Below, piece after piece: positions 28,197 to 36,730 of a stretch of 64,000 nt of DNA. Both the position numbers and the translations under genes were made by a program. Origin of the DNA: Shewanella litorisediminis (GTDB lineage: Bacteria > Pseudomonadota > Gammaproteobacteria > Enterobacterales > Shewanellaceae); NCBI RefSeq assembly GCF_016834455.1, contig NZ_CP069213.1, positions 434,501 through 498,500 of the forward strand. Reading direction: 5' to 3'. The notes beneath the pieces are model-generated. The model was not told where the DNA came from, did no database searches, and worked only from the letters and a program-made list of their open reading frames with translations. The first letter of the stretch is position 1, and every line of letters starts with the position of its first letter.

Positions 28197-28778
28197 TTAG
28201 CAGGATATCCGGTGCAGGCGGTTTTGGCTGAAATAATAAAAGGCATCCTGGGGTTTATCCTGGCGCCACATCTCGTCATCGCCAAGGTTTTGCAGCAGGC
28301 CTCTGAGCACCACACCCGTGACGCCATGTGACACCAAAATCACCTTTTGCGGCGTGGCCGGATCCTCCAGCCAGTGATGCAGGCGGTCTCTCAGTGCACC
28401 GAGGGGTTCGGCGCCGGGGCCCTTGATGTACCAACCGGGTATGGCCTCGAGTCCCGGCCAACTGCTGTGGATATCGGGGATGTGTTCTTGCTCCCAAGCC
28501 CCGAGTCCTGCTTCCTTTATCCGCGGCTCCGGGATGACACTGTCTGGGCGGCGTCCCAGTGCTTCAGCCACTATGGACGCGGTTTCCATGGCCCGCCCCA
28601 AAGGGCTCGCGACCAGCGCATAGTCGTCGAGCTTGCCGCATCCCCTGAGTGCCCGGCCATAGGCCCTGGCCTGCTCCCTGCCAAGGGCTGTGAGGGGCGA
28701 GTCACAATGGCCCTGCAAGCGGCGCTGGGCATTGAACTCGGTTTGACCGTGGCGAAGCAGGTAGATGTCAGTGGGCAT
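28197..28778 (-). CDS. Histidine phosphatase family (phosphoglycerate mutase-like) protein
   Basis: This 193-residue protein has the catalytic RHG motif (LLRHGQTEFN, about residues 8-16), SPLGRAMETA, a central acidic Glu and the second histidine in VILVSHGVTG. The family covers broad-specificity phosphatases acting on sugar phosphates, nucleotides (cobC/alpha-ribazole type) or phosphoproteins; substrate is open. It is transcribed towards the amidohydrolase gene 133 bp away. Confidence 0.88.
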   Translation of the reverse strand: MPTDIYLLRHGQTEFNAQRRLQGHCDSPLTALGREQARAYGRALRGCGKLDDYALVASPLGRAMETASIVAEALGRRPDSVIPEPRIKEAGLGAWEQEHIPDIHSSWPGLEAIPGWYIKGPGAEPLGALRDRLHHWLEDPATPQKVILVSHGVTGVVLRGLLQNLGDDEMWRQDKPQDAFYYFSQNRLHRISC

Positions 28779-28988
28779 AACAAACCTTTAAGGAATTACG
28801 GCAGCTTAAAGACAGGACTCTAGCCGAGGTGGCTGATAGCGACAAGAGGGCTTTGGGCAGTGTATCAACCGGGGGCTCACCGCTACGCACCGTGAAGTAT
28901 ATCCCGTTAACGTTGAATCAGTTGGCGAATTGCGTTGTGGCAAGGTAGAGTTTTGGATGTTTTACATTAACTGAAAAAGGATCCGCTA

Positions 28989-29558
28989 ATGAAGCCTGGA
29001 TACATAGTAATTTCCCTGATTTTATTGCTTGGTGGCTGCGCTACTGGCTCCTCTCCCGAGGCCAAGAAAGCCAACGCCAGAAAAGAGACCGCCAGCGCGT
29101 TGCAGGGTATTTACAAAGATCACCCAACTGCCAAGTCCGCAGTGTCATCGAGTTTGGGGTACCTGATCTGTACCGGCAACGACAGCTACCTGTTTGCAGC
29201 CTCAACAGGGGGAGGGATTTGTACCTTAAACAGTGGCGGCAAGACTGAATATTATCGCTTTGCTTCGTTGGGTGCCGGGTTGGGGATAGGGTTTAAAAAG
29301 GTGGCGTTCCTTTATACTTTCCACGATGCGGCTGCCATGAAGCGTTTTCGTGAAGAGGGCTGGGATGCTGGTGCCAGAGCAGAAGCCTCTGCCAGACACG
29401 AAAACGATGGCGGCCAGGTGGCGGCCAATACCTCCTTCGATGTGGGAGGAGTAAAGGTGTTCCAGTCGGCAATTTGGGGAGCCGCTGCTCAGGCTACGGT
29501 CCAGGGATACAAATTCTGGCCTACCAACTTTGACAAGGATGTGGCGCAATTCAATTAA
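28989..29558 (+). CDS. SYLF/YSC84-domain lipoprotein
   Basis: This 189-residue lipoprotein has a short signal peptide with lipobox LGGC (C17). The mature part contains the SYLF/YSC84-like pattern: SSLGYLICTGNDSYLFAAST, GAGLGIGFKKVAFLYTF, and a terminal VKVFQSAIWGAAAQATVQGY. Related domains bind phosphoinositides in eukaryotes; the bacterial role is unknown, probably at the periplasmic face of a membrane. AAAAGGATCC precedes the start. It converges on hslU with a shared terminator. Confidence 0.8.
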   Translation: MKPGYIVISLILLLGGCATGSSPEAKKANARKETASALQGIYKDHPTAKSAVSSSLGYLICTGNDSYLFAASTGGGICTLNSGGKTEYYRFASLGAGLGIGFKKVAFLYTFHDAAAMKRFREEGWDAGARAEASARHENDGGQVAANTSFDVGGVKVFQSAIWGAAAQATVQGYKFWPTNFDKDVAQFN

Positions 29559-29589
29559 GGCTCATCGCGAATAAGGATGAGCAGGCAAT

Positions 29590-29619
29590 AAAAAGGCCGG
29601 GAATATTCCCGGCCTTTTT
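29590..29619. terminator. Bidirectional terminator between the SYLF lipoprotein gene and hslU
   Basis: The stem AAAAAGGCCGGGAA/TTCCCGGCCTTTTT has T-runs on both strands, so it can serve both convergent transcripts. Confidence 0.92.
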
Positions 29620-29667
29620 ACGTTTAAACGCTTCGCGCTATCAGGCAAAGCTGCTTACCCTGATGGC

Positions 29668-30993
29668 TTACAGAATAAAGCGGCTTAAGTCTTCGTTCTG
29701 CACCAGATTATCCAGGTGGTCATTCACGTAATCGGCGTCGATGGTGAACTTGCTGCCGGACTTGTCGCTGGCTTCGAAGGAAATGTCTTCCATCAGCCGC
29801 TCCATGACGGTGTGCAGACGGCGGGCACCGATGTTTTCGGTGCGCTCGTTCACCTGCCAGGCGGCCTGGGCGATACGGTCAATGCCCGACTCGGTAAACT
29901 CGATGGTCACGCCTTCGGTGGCCATCAGCGCCACATACTGCTCGGTGAGCGAGGCATGGGGCTCGGTGAGAATACGTTTGAAGTCGGAGGCGGTGAGGGC
30001 ATCCAGCTCAACACGGATAGGCAAGCGGCCCTGCAGCTCAGGGATAAGATCCGATGGCTTGGACATCTGAAACGCGCCCGATGCGATAAAGAGGATATGG
30101 TCGGTCTTCACCATGCCGTGCTTGGTGTTAACGGTACAGCCTTCCACCAAGGGCAGCAGGTCGCGCTGCACCCCTTCACGGGACACGTCGGGGCCCGAGG
30201 TTTCGCCGCGCTTACAGATCTTGTCGATTTCGTCGATAAAGACGATGCCGTTCTGCTCAACCAGTTCGATGGCCTTTTCTTTCAGATCTTCCTGATTCAC
30301 AAGCTTGGCGGCTTCTTCATCCACCAGTTGCTTGAGGGCATCTTTGATCTTCATCTTCTTGCGCTTGGCAGGCGCCTGCCCCATGTTCTGGAACAGGCTC
30401 TGCAGCTGGCTGGTCATCTCTTCCATGCCGGGGGGCGACATGATTTCCACGCCAATCTGCGGACCGGCGATGTCGATTTCGATTTCTTTATCGTCCAGCT
30501 GACCTTCGCGCAGTTTCTTGCGGAAGATTTGACGGCTGGAAGAGTTGTCGTCGCTGCTGTTGTCCCAGTCGTTTTTGGGGCGCGGCAGCAGGGCGTCCAG
30601 TACCCGCTCCTCGGCGGCTTCTTCGGCGCGGGTACGACACTTCTTCATTTCCACTTCGCGGGTGAGCTTGATGGCCGTATCGGTCAGATCGCGAATGATC
30701 TGCTCCACTTCCTTACCCACATAGCCCACTTCGGTGAACTTGGTGGCCTCCACCTTGATAAAGGGCGCGTTGGCGAGCTTGGCCAGACGGCGGGCGATTT
30801 CGGTTTTACCTACGCCGGTGGGGCCAATCATCAGTATGTTCTTGGGGGTCACTTCGTGACGCAGGGCGGCGTCCAGCTGCATGCGACGCCAGCGGTTACG
30901 CAGGGCAACGGCCACGCTGCGTTTGGCCTTCTGCTGACCAATGATGTGTGCGTCCAGCTCGTGAACAATCTCGCGGGGGGTCATTTCAGACAT
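29668..30993 (-). CDS. hslU: ATP-dependent protease ATPase subunit HslU
   Basis: This 441-residue AAA+ unfoldase (E. coli 443) has Walker A GPTGVGKT (57-64), the GYVGKEV pore-loop motif, Walker [11 protein letters not shown], the inserted I-domain with an acidic/Ser-rich stretch, and a C-terminus ending LSRFIL that docks into HslV. It unfolds substrates and feeds them to the HslV peptidase. It lies 10 bp downstream of hslV on the same strand, under the sigma-32-type promoter upstream of hslV. Confidence 0.98.
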   Translation of the reverse strand: MSEMTPREIVHELDAHIIGQQKAKRSVAVALRNRWRRMQLDAALRHEVTPKNILMIGPTGVGKTEIARRLAKLANAPFIKVEATKFTEVGYVGKEVEQIIRDLTDTAIKLTREVEMKKCRTRAEEAAEERVLDALLPRPKNDWDNSSDDNSSSRQIFRKKLREGQLDDKEIEIDIAGPQIGVEIMSPPGMEEMTSQLQSLFQNMGQAPAKRKKMKIKDALKQLVDEEAAKLVNQEDLKEKAIELVEQNGIVFIDEIDKICKRGETSGPDVSREGVQRDLLPLVEGCTVNTKHGMVKTDHILFIASGAFQMSKPSDLIPELQGRLPIRVELDALTASDFKRILTEPHASLTEQYVALMATEGVTIEFTESGIDRIAQAAWQVNERTENIGARRLHTVMERLMEDISFEASDKSGSKFTIDADYVNDHLDNLVQNEDLSRFIL

Positions 30994-31003
30994 GGCAATT
31001 CCT

Positions 31004-31528
31004 TCAGTAACTCAGTTCTTCGATGGTCTTGAACTGGTTGGTGAATACGCAAATATCACCGGCGATGGTCAGGGCCTTTTCGGCAATGTCACGGGCACCA
31101 AGGTCGGTATTTTCCAAAAGCGCCGTGGCGGCGGCCTGGGCGAAGTTTCCGCCTGAGCCGATGGCAATCAAATCGTTTTCGGGCTGCACCACGTCGCCGT
31201 TACCGGTAATGATGAGCGAGCTTTCGGCATCGGCCACCGCCAGCAGGGCCTCGAGCTTTCGCAGCATGCGGTCGGTGCGCCAGTCTTTGGCCAGTTCCAC
31301 CGCGGCGCGCATTAAATGACCCTGGTGCATTTCCAGCTTGGCCTCAAAGCGCTCGAACAGGGTGAAAGCATCGGCGGTGCCACCGGCAAATCCGGCCAAT
31401 ACCTTGCCGTGGTACAGGCGGCGAACCTTGCGGGCATTGCCCTTCATCACGGTATTGCCGAGGGATACCTGGCCATCACCTGCGATGACCACCTGATTGT
31501 TACGGCGCACGGATACGATAGTAGTCAC
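31004..31528 (-). CDS. hslV: ATP-dependent protease peptidase subunit HslV
   Basis: This 174-residue proteasome-beta-like peptidase has its catalytic threonine right after the initiator ([21 protein letters not shown]). The start codon is GTG at 31526-31528, with AGAGGATCC upstream. HslV forms two stacked hexamers capped by HslU. It is the first gene of the hslVU heat-shock operon. Confidence 0.98.
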   Translation of the reverse strand: MTTIVSVRRNNQVVIAGDGQVSLGNTVMKGNARKVRRLYHGKVLAGFAGGTADAFTLFERFEAKLEMHQGHLMRAAVELAKDWRTDRMLRKLEALLAVADAESSLIITGNGDVVQPENDLIAIGSGGNFAQAAATALLENTDLGARDIAEKALTIAGDICVFTNQFKTIEELSY

Positions 31529-31548
31529 AATGGATCCTCTTTTAGCGT

Positions 31549-31567
31549 CCGAAGGGTTGGCCTTCGG
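31549..31567 (-). promoter_or_regulatory. Hairpin in the hslVU 5' leader
   Basis: CCGAAGG-N5-CCTTCGG forms a 7-bp stem between the sigma-32 promoter and the hslV ribosome binding site, near the 5' end of the predicted mRNA. From memory, E. coli hslVU mRNA has a stabilising 5' stem-loop; whether this one is its equivalent is inference. Confidence 0.55.
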
Positions 31568-31583
31568 GGGACGAATACTGCTT

Positions 31584-31611
31584 ATATGGGGTCGTGCGCC
31601 CGCTTTTCAAG
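31584..31611 (-). promoter_or_regulatory. Sigma-32 heat-shock promoter of hslVU
   Basis: Read on the minus strand, CTTGAAA (31605-31611), a 13-bp spacer and CCCCATAT (31584-31591) match the sigma-32 consensus (CTTGAAA, 11-16 bp, CCCCATnT) at essentially every position. The promoter lies 55 bp upstream of the hslV start. Confidence 0.9.
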
Positions 31612-31647
31612 TGAGTAAAGAGTTTCAGGTGAGCAAGGATTTTCAAG

Positions 31648-31680
31648 GGCCAAAAGAAAGGTCGCCCGCAGGCGACCTTA
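31648..31680 (-). terminator. Terminator after ftsN, upstream of the hslVU promoter
   Basis: On the minus strand the stem AAGGTCGCC/GGCGACCTT with a 4-nt loop is followed by TCTTTT. It lies beyond the repeat array and separates the argS-ftsN transcript from hslVU. Confidence 0.85.
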
Positions 31681-31697
31681 AGTGTTGTGTGCTGTGG

Positions 31698-31955
31698 CTC
31701 AGTTTTGCCACAGCCAGAAATGTCTGACAGGTGTTCATGCCGATGGCTTGCTGAACACATGAGCTGATGCTCAGTTTTGCCACAGCCAGATTTGGCATGT
31801 GTTCATGCCGATGGCTTGCTGAACACATGAGCTGATGCTCAGTTTTGCCACAGCCAGAAATGTCTGACGGGTGTTCATGCCGATGGCTTGTTGAACATAT
31901 GAGCTGATGCTCAGTTTTGCCACAGCCAGATTTGGCATGTGTTCATGCCGATGGC
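31698..31955. repeat. Tandem array of alternating 72- and 68-bp units derived from the ftsN 3' end
   Basis: The motif CTCAGTTTTGCCACAGCCAG begins at 31698, 31770, 31838 and 31910, giving periods of 72, 68 and 72 bp. Units 1 and 3 continue AAATGTCTGAC; units 2 and 4 continue ATTTGGCATG. The array is therefore two copies of a 140-bp A+B double unit, the last ending inside ftsN. Each unit carries the hairpin TGAGC-TGAT-GCTCA, and B units also carry GGCATG-TGTT-CATGCC. Copies differ by only a few bases, so the duplication is recent or under homogenising selection. Confidence 0.9.
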
Positions 31956-32468
31956 CTGCAGCTTGTGGCGGGCACGTTCAGCCTCACGCTTGCGCTCGTA
32001 GGGGCCTATCACCACCTTGTACCAGGTGCCGCTGCCACCCTGAACCTTGCGAATTTGCGCCTCCATGCCCTGAAAGGCGATGACAGCCTTCATCTTCTCG
32101 GCCTGGGACATTTCGCGGAAAGAGCCGCACTGCATTTGATAAGGGCCAGCAGATCGCATGGTTTCGGGCGGGGGAACATCCACTTCGACCTGCTTGTTTT
32201 CCAGCTCTTTCAGGTAGGTCCACTCTTCCTGCGGCTTTGGCGGCAGGGCGTTGGGATCCTTTTTGGGCTTGCTGGCCCGGGTGTCGGTCTTGACCGGTTC
32301 CACCTGGTCGGCGCTGCCCTTGATGGTCCACAGAAAATAGCCGAAGCCTGCCACCAATGCGACAACCACAATCAGCGCGAGCCAGGGCTTCCGCCCCGGC
32401 GTGCGGGCATTCCTGTTGCCGCCACGGCCTTTACCCCGTGGCGCTCGATTGGCGTAATCGCGACTCAT
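31911..32468 (-). CDS. ftsN: Cell division protein FtsN
   Basis: This 185-residue bitopic protein has a basic cytoplasmic N-terminus (RDYANRAPRGKGRGG), a membrane helix at about 29-48, and a periplasmic linker with the EEWTYLKELENKQVEV segment. The C-terminal SPOR domain (about 107-181, GPYQMQCGSFREMSQAEKMK to GPYERKREAERARHKL) binds denuded peptidoglycan at the septum. FtsN triggers activation of septal wall synthesis. It lies 3 bp downstream of argS. Its final codons (QAIGMNTC then QIWLWQN) fall in the first B unit of a tandem repeat; in the A-type copies a 4-nt difference would change the reading frame and C-terminus. Confidence 0.9.
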   Translation of the reverse strand: MSRDYANRAPRGKGRGGNRNARTPGRKPWLALIVVVALVAGFGYFLWTIKGSADQVEPVKTDTRASKPKKDPNALPPKPQEEWTYLKELENKQVEVDVPPPETMRSAGPYQMQCGSFREMSQAEKMKAVIAFQGMEAQIRKVQGGSGTWYKVVIGPYERKREAERARHKLQAIGMNTCQIWLWQN

Positions 32469-32471
32469 GGA

Positions 32472-34217
32472 TTACATGCGCTCCAGCGTCTCGATACCCA
32501 GCAGTGACAGGCCCTGCTTGAGGGTGTCGGCGGTCAGGCGGGACAGCAGCAGACGGCTGTCACGGGCCACTTCGCTCTCGGCGCTCAGCACAGGGCAGGC
32601 CTCGTAGAAGCTGGAGAAGGCGCCTGCCAACTCGTACAGGTAACCACAGAGGATGTGTGGCTGACCCTTGTCCACCATGCGGGCAAGGATTTCACCGAAC
32701 TGGGCCAGCTTGTTACCCAGTTCCTTCTCTTTGTCGTGCTCGAGCACCAGCTCAGCATGAGACAAATCGATGTTCTCGGCCTTCTTGAAGATACCGGCCA
32801 CACGGGTGTAGGCGTACAGCAGATAGGGGGCTGTGTTGCCTTCGAAGCTCAGCATCTGTTCGAAGCTGAAGATGTAGTCGCTGCTGCGGTTCTTGGACAG
32901 GTCGGCGTATTTCACCGAGGCAATGCCCACCACGCGGGCGATTTCTTTGACTTCGGCCTCATCCATATCCGGGTTCTTGCTGCGAACCAGCTGCTCGGCA
33001 CGCTCGACCGCTTCATCGAGCAGGTCAACCAGCTTCACCACGCCGCCGGAGCGGGTTTTGAAGGGGCGGCCGTCTTCGCCGTTCATGGTGCCAAAGCCCA
33101 TGTGCTCGAGGGTCATGTTGTCACGTACGAAACCGGCGGTGCGAGCCAGGCTGAATACCTGCTGGAAGTGCAGTGCCTGACGCAGATCCACAAAGTAGAG
33201 CACGCGGTCGGCATTCAGGGTGCCGGAGCGGTAGCGCATGGCGGCGAGATCTGTGGTGGCATACAGGAAGCCACCGTCGGCTTTTTGGATGATCACCGGC
33301 AGTGGCTCGCCGTCTTTGTTGCGGAACTCTTCCTGGAATACCACCTTGGCGCCGTCGCTGATGGCCAGCAGGCCCTTGGCATCGAGATCTGCCACCACTT
33401 GCGCCAAATCGGCGTTGTAGGCGCTCTCGCCGTGTACGTCTTTACGGGTCAGGCTCACGCCCAAGCGGGCGTACACATCGTGACAGTGGCTCAGGGAGAT
33501 GTCGTTGAATTCGCGCCACAGCTTGTTGCAATACTCGTCGCCGCTTTGCAGCTTAACTACCAACTGGCGTGCGCGGGTTGCGAATTCATCGGATTCATCG
33601 AAGCGCAGCTTGGCGGCGCGGTAGAAGCTTTCGAGGTCTGACAGCTCCAGATTGGCCTTGTCATCACCCTGGGCGCGCAGCTCTTCCATGTAGGCCAGCA
33701 GCATGCCGAACTGGGTACCCCAGTCACCTACGTGGTTTTGACGGATGACCTTGTGGCCCAGGAATTCCAGCGCACGTACCACGCTGTCACCAATGATGGT
33801 GGAGCGCAGGTGACCTACGTGCATTTCTTTGGCGAGGTTGGGGGAAGAGTAGTCCACCACCACGGTTTGAGGCGCAGCGGCTTTTACGCCCAGCATGGCA
33901 TCGCCAATGGCCGCCTTGAGCTGGTTGGCCAGGGCATTTTCGTCGATAAAGAAGTTGATAAAGCCGGGACCGGCGATTTCGACCTTGGATACCTGCGCCG
34001 AGGCGGGCAGGTTGTCGATGATAAGTTGGGCCAGTTCGCGCGGCGGCTTACCTGCAACCTTGGTCAGCATCATGGCCAGATTGGTGGCCAGATCGCCATG
34101 GCTCTTGTCCTTGGTTCGGTCGACCTGAATGCGCGCTTCAAAGTCGGCGGGCACTATGCCCTGGGCTTTCAAGGATTCAAGGGTTTGTTCGAGCAAGGAT
34201 TGAATGAGTTCTTTCAT
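32472..34217 (-). CDS. argS: Arginyl-tRNA synthetase
   Basis: This 581-residue class I aminoacyl-tRNA synthetase (E. coli 577) has the N-terminal Add-1 domain, the HIGH-type signature in [33 protein letters not shown], and the DALR anticodon-binding domain at the C-terminus ending [11 protein letters not shown]. The canonical KMSKS is not obvious, as is usual for many ArgRS. It charges tRNA-Arg. ftsN follows on the same strand after 3 bp, so the two are co-transcribed. Confidence 0.98.
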   Translation of the reverse strand: MKELIQSLLEQTLESLKAQGIVPADFEARIQVDRTKDKSHGDLATNLAMMLTKVAGKPPRELAQLIIDNLPASAQVSKVEIAGPGFINFFIDENALANQLKAAIGDAMLGVKAAAPQTVVVDYSSPNLAKEMHVGHLRSTIIGDSVVRALEFLGHKVIRQNHVGDWGTQFGMLLAYMEELRAQGDDKANLELSDLESFYRAAKLRFDESDEFATRARQLVVKLQSGDEYCNKLWREFNDISLSHCHDVYARLGVSLTRKDVHGESAYNADLAQVVADLDAKGLLAISDGAKVVFQEEFRNKDGEPLPVIIQKADGGFLYATTDLAAMRYRSGTLNADRVLYFVDLRQALHFQQVFSLARTAGFVRDNMTLEHMGFGTMNGEDGRPFKTRSGGVVKLVDLLDEAVERAEQLVRSKNPDMDEAEVKEIARVVGIASVKYADLSKNRSSDYIFSFEQMLSFEGNTAPYLLYAYTRVAGIFKKAENIDLSHAELVLEHDKEKELGNKLAQFGEILARMVDKGQPHILCGYLYELAGAFSSFYEACPVLSAESEVARDSRLLLSRLTADTLKQGLSLLGIETLERM

Positions 34218-34439
34218 CGGCCTGTATCTACTGACTGCAAGGTTTAACGGGAATAACCGGGAATTGTAGCCTCTGCGCCCCCCGGCTGGCTATTGGCAGA
34301 AGGAACTTTTTGAGCAAAAAACCAAAGCACTCTGACGATTTTTGTAGATGAACATTAATTCATGCATTGCCAAAGGGGAGTTCATGGTGACTGGTGCATA
34401 GTGTGTCACATGGTTCGTTAGACATGGATGTTGGTTATG

Positions 34440-34641
34440 CTGGGTAGCTTGTTCTTGTTAGCGCAGATTTGCTGACCAGCGACTTATGGCCTCACAGAGG
34501 CGGCAGAGTGAAATGCAAATTTGCTCTGGTGTGTCCTCTGTGGCCCTATTTTTTACCTGTTTCTCACTCCTGTTTGCCTGCTTTGGTGAACAAAGCTCAT
34601 TGACATCCCACCTTGCGCGGCTTTTTAGCCGCGATTTTTTT
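34440..34641 (+). ncRNA. Candidate small RNA ending at an orphan terminator
   Basis: The only firm element is the terminator at its 3' end. A weak promoter candidate (TTCGTT, 16 bp, TATGCT near 34409-34436) would start a transcript of roughly 200 nt. The start coordinate is approximate. No known sRNA family is recognised. A short hydrophobic ORF inside (from 34498) is terminated by the hairpin itself and is not considered real. Confidence 0.3.
34616..34641 (+). terminator. Orphan rho-independent terminator
   Basis: The stem CGCGGCT-TTTT-AGCCGCG is followed by ATTTTTTTA on the plus strand. No plus-strand gene precedes it for more than 2 kb, because argS upstream is on the minus strand. Confidence 0.85.
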
Positions 34642-34665
34642 ATCTGTTATTCAAATAACTGTTAC

Positions 34666-34692
34666 TAAAAAAATGCAGCCCGGAGGCTGCAT
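34666..34692 (-). terminator. Terminator of the 34718 lipoprotein gene
   Basis: On the minus strand ATGCAGCC-TCCG-GGCTGCAT is followed by seven T. It lies 26 bp after the stop. Confidence 0.92.
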
Positions 34693-34717
34693 CCTGCAGT
34701 GGGTGGCTTCAGTCTGT

Positions 34718-36565
34718 TCAGTTGGCTGGCCCGGCCATCATCTGGCTCTGCCACAGGGAGTCTTCGCTTTCTGATGAGGTCAGGGAGATAAGCACGGCGT
34801 TGGGTTTCCCTGCAATCGGCGCCAGTACCATTTCGAACCGGGTTTCGGCGGTATCTGTGTAGGTAATCTCGATGGAACCAGCCAAATTGATGTGCCAGTT
34901 CATTGCCAGGCTGGGCTCTTCACCTTCCCAAATGGTGCCGACGCCGTCGGCACCGAAATAGACATGGAAGGTACCCGTGTCGCCAGCGAAAAGTTTGAAA
35001 TCCAAACTGAACTCTTGTAACAGCACATCGGCGTCGCTGAATCCCTCGCTGGCGCGGATCAGGCTTACCTGCCCAAGCGGTTGGCTGCTGTCGTAATCCT
35101 GCAGCATGGCACCGAAACGTTCGAGTTTCGGCAGACTGAAGCGGCCATCTTCGGCATCCTTGAACCAGATTTCGCCGAAAGGTTTCAGTGTCAGTGTGTC
35201 ACCCGAGGTTGAGCTGTCTTTATCGTACAGGCCGCCCGGGCCGTCTGCATCTACTGTTATGTCAGTCACGCTGAAGCCAGCGTCACTCCACTGGTATTGG
35301 CCAAATTCACCGGACAGCACCCGAGGCGAAGATTCGGCGTAGCTTTCCTGATTGTTGGTGTGCACCAGGGCGTAGTCGGTGTCTGAGAGAAATACCACCA
35401 CAGTGAGGTTTTCATCGGCTTCTTCCCATAACTTCCAGGAGCCGGCAAGCGGGCTGCTGCCATCATCTATTCGAGTCAGGGTTATGCTGTCCTCGCTGAA
35501 TTGAATGGTCAGCGACTCACCCAGCGTCATGGACTTCACATCGTGGCTGCCACTATCGAAAAAGCCACCGCTGTTGTCTGACTCGTCAATCAGGGTAAGG
35601 CTGATGTCCCCGGTTTGAGGATCCCACTCGTAACTGCCAAGCTCGGCGCTGCCCGCCTGCTGATCGCCATCGTCAGTGTGCTCGTGCAGGATCAGATAAT
35701 GGCTTTCATCTACAAAGGCCAGGATGTTGCGCATGCCGTCGCCTTCTTTGAACAGCCAGCTGCCAATCAGTTGTTGCCGAAGAGAGGTTTCAACATGGGC
35801 CCTGGCGTCGGCGTCGCTCACCAGGGTACGGTTATCCAATGTTGTCAGCACTGGAGCCACGGCGTCGGCAAAACCCGTGCTGCCGATATCCAGCGCCGTG
35901 CCGTTAAAGGCATCTGTGGTGGCCTGTGACAGTGAAATACCATTGCTGGGGTCTGCATCTTCATCCAGCGTTTGCAGTATGCGGGCGATGTTGGAAACCG
36001 TAATGGCATCGCCCTTTGCAAAATCATTGGGGGTAACCAACCCGGTGGCCTCAACGGCAGGGAAAGTCAGATCGCCAATGAAAAACACCACGGTTTCACC
36101 CGGCAAATACTTGTAGTTCCCCATGGCATCGGTAACACCACTCTGGGTTTCGGTCCGATAGCCTATACCGGCTACCGGACTGTCGAGGAAGAGCCCTGCC
36201 TGAACACCGGCGCAGCTGATTTGGGCGGCATTGGCAGTGGTGCTGTTCAATGTGCCGCTTGCACCAGTGATATTGCACACCTGGCCATCTGGTTGATTGC
36301 TGATACTGATACTGAAGCTCGTACCCTCAGTCACGCTGTTGGCGAACTGGAAACTGCTTCCAGAAACACTTTGCGTTTGCGTGCTGCCGGCGGTGAGCGT
36401 CAGCCCCAGGGTGCCATTAAGGCCGCTGATACTGCCACCTATCTTCAACTGAGCAGGTTCAGTGGGTTGCTCGGTGTTGTCGTCATCGTCGCTGCCACCG
36501 CAGGCGGCCAGGCCAAGTGCCAGCGGCAGCAGCAGGCCACCGCGAAAGAAGAGGGATTTGTGCAT
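34718..36565 (-). CDS. Large surface or periplasmic lipoprotein with an internal repeat
   Basis: This 615-residue lipoprotein has lipobox LAAC (C22), then a Gly/Ser/Asp-rich spacer (GGSDDDDN). An N-terminal beta-rich domain (about 40-120) is followed by a carboxypeptidase-regulatory-like segment (VTDAMGNYKYLPGETVVFFIG). Two related blocks then appear: LIGSWLFKEGDGMRNILAFVDESHY to GSYEWDPQTG, and LAGSWKLWEEADENLTVVVFLSDTDY to GQYQWSDAG. They share the GSW...Y.L.H......G.Y.W pattern, indicating an internal duplication. No enzymatic motif is seen and function is unknown. It is transcribed alone. Confidence 0.75.
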   Translation of the reverse strand: MHKSLFFRGGLLLPLALGLAACGGSDDDDNTEQPTEPAQLKIGGSISGLNGTLGLTLTAGSTQTQSVSGSSFQFANSVTEGTSFSISISNQPDGQVCNITGASGTLNSTTANAAQISCAGVQAGLFLDSPVAGIGYRTETQSGVTDAMGNYKYLPGETVVFFIGDLTFPAVEATGLVTPNDFAKGDAITVSNIARILQTLDEDADPSNGISLSQATTDAFNGTALDIGSTGFADAVAPVLTTLDNRTLVSDADARAHVETSLRQQLIGSWLFKEGDGMRNILAFVDESHYLILHEHTDDGDQQAGSAELGSYEWDPQTGDISLTLIDESDNSGGFFDSGSHDVKSMTLGESLTIQFSEDSITLTRIDDGSSPLAGSWKLWEEADENLTVVVFLSDTDYALVHTNNQESYAESSPRVLSGEFGQYQWSDAGFSVTDITVDADGPGGLYDKDSSTSGDTLTLKPFGEIWFKDAEDGRFSLPKLERFGAMLQDYDSSQPLGQVSLIRASEGFSDADVLLQEFSLDFKLFAGDTGTFHVYFGADGVGTIWEGEEPSLAMNWHINLAGSIEITYTDTAETRFEMVLAPIAGKPNAVLISLTSSESEDSLWQSQMMAGPAN

Positions 36566-36730
36566 GATTCGATCCTTAATATATGCGTCCGTTTAGTCCC
36601 GGTTGGGGATTTGGGTATTGCACCCAAGTGACAGCATAAGAAAGACCGACAAAAGTGAGGTGTGATTCTTTTTGAAAAGATTTGAACGCTTAATAATCAG
36701 TTGGTTACAGGTTTAATTTGACTGTGTTCG

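Larger units (their letters stand above)
34218..34717. other. 500-bp intergenic region with an orphan plus-strand terminator
   Basis: The argS promoter must lie at the left side on the minus strand. The interval also contains a strong plus-strand terminator (34616-34641) with no annotated plus gene before it, and a short ORF whose end runs through that terminator. A five-codon ORF with a strong AAGGGGAG site starts at 34384. The right end holds the terminator of the minus-strand lipoprotein gene. Confidence 0.5.

Noticed and set aside
29716..31032. A 438-codon open frame antisense to hslU
   Set aside because: Shadow frame of a highly expressed gene; the composition is His/Gly-rich, typical of antisense reading.
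31698..31955. Repeat array considered as a CRISPR
   Set aside because: Units of 68-72 bp follow each other directly with no unique spacers, and the unit is a copy of the ftsN 3' end; no cas genes are present.
34486..34668. 60-codon hydrophobic ORF in the argS upstream region
   Set aside because: Its last third runs through the hairpin and T-run of a strong terminator, and it has no clear ribosome binding site.
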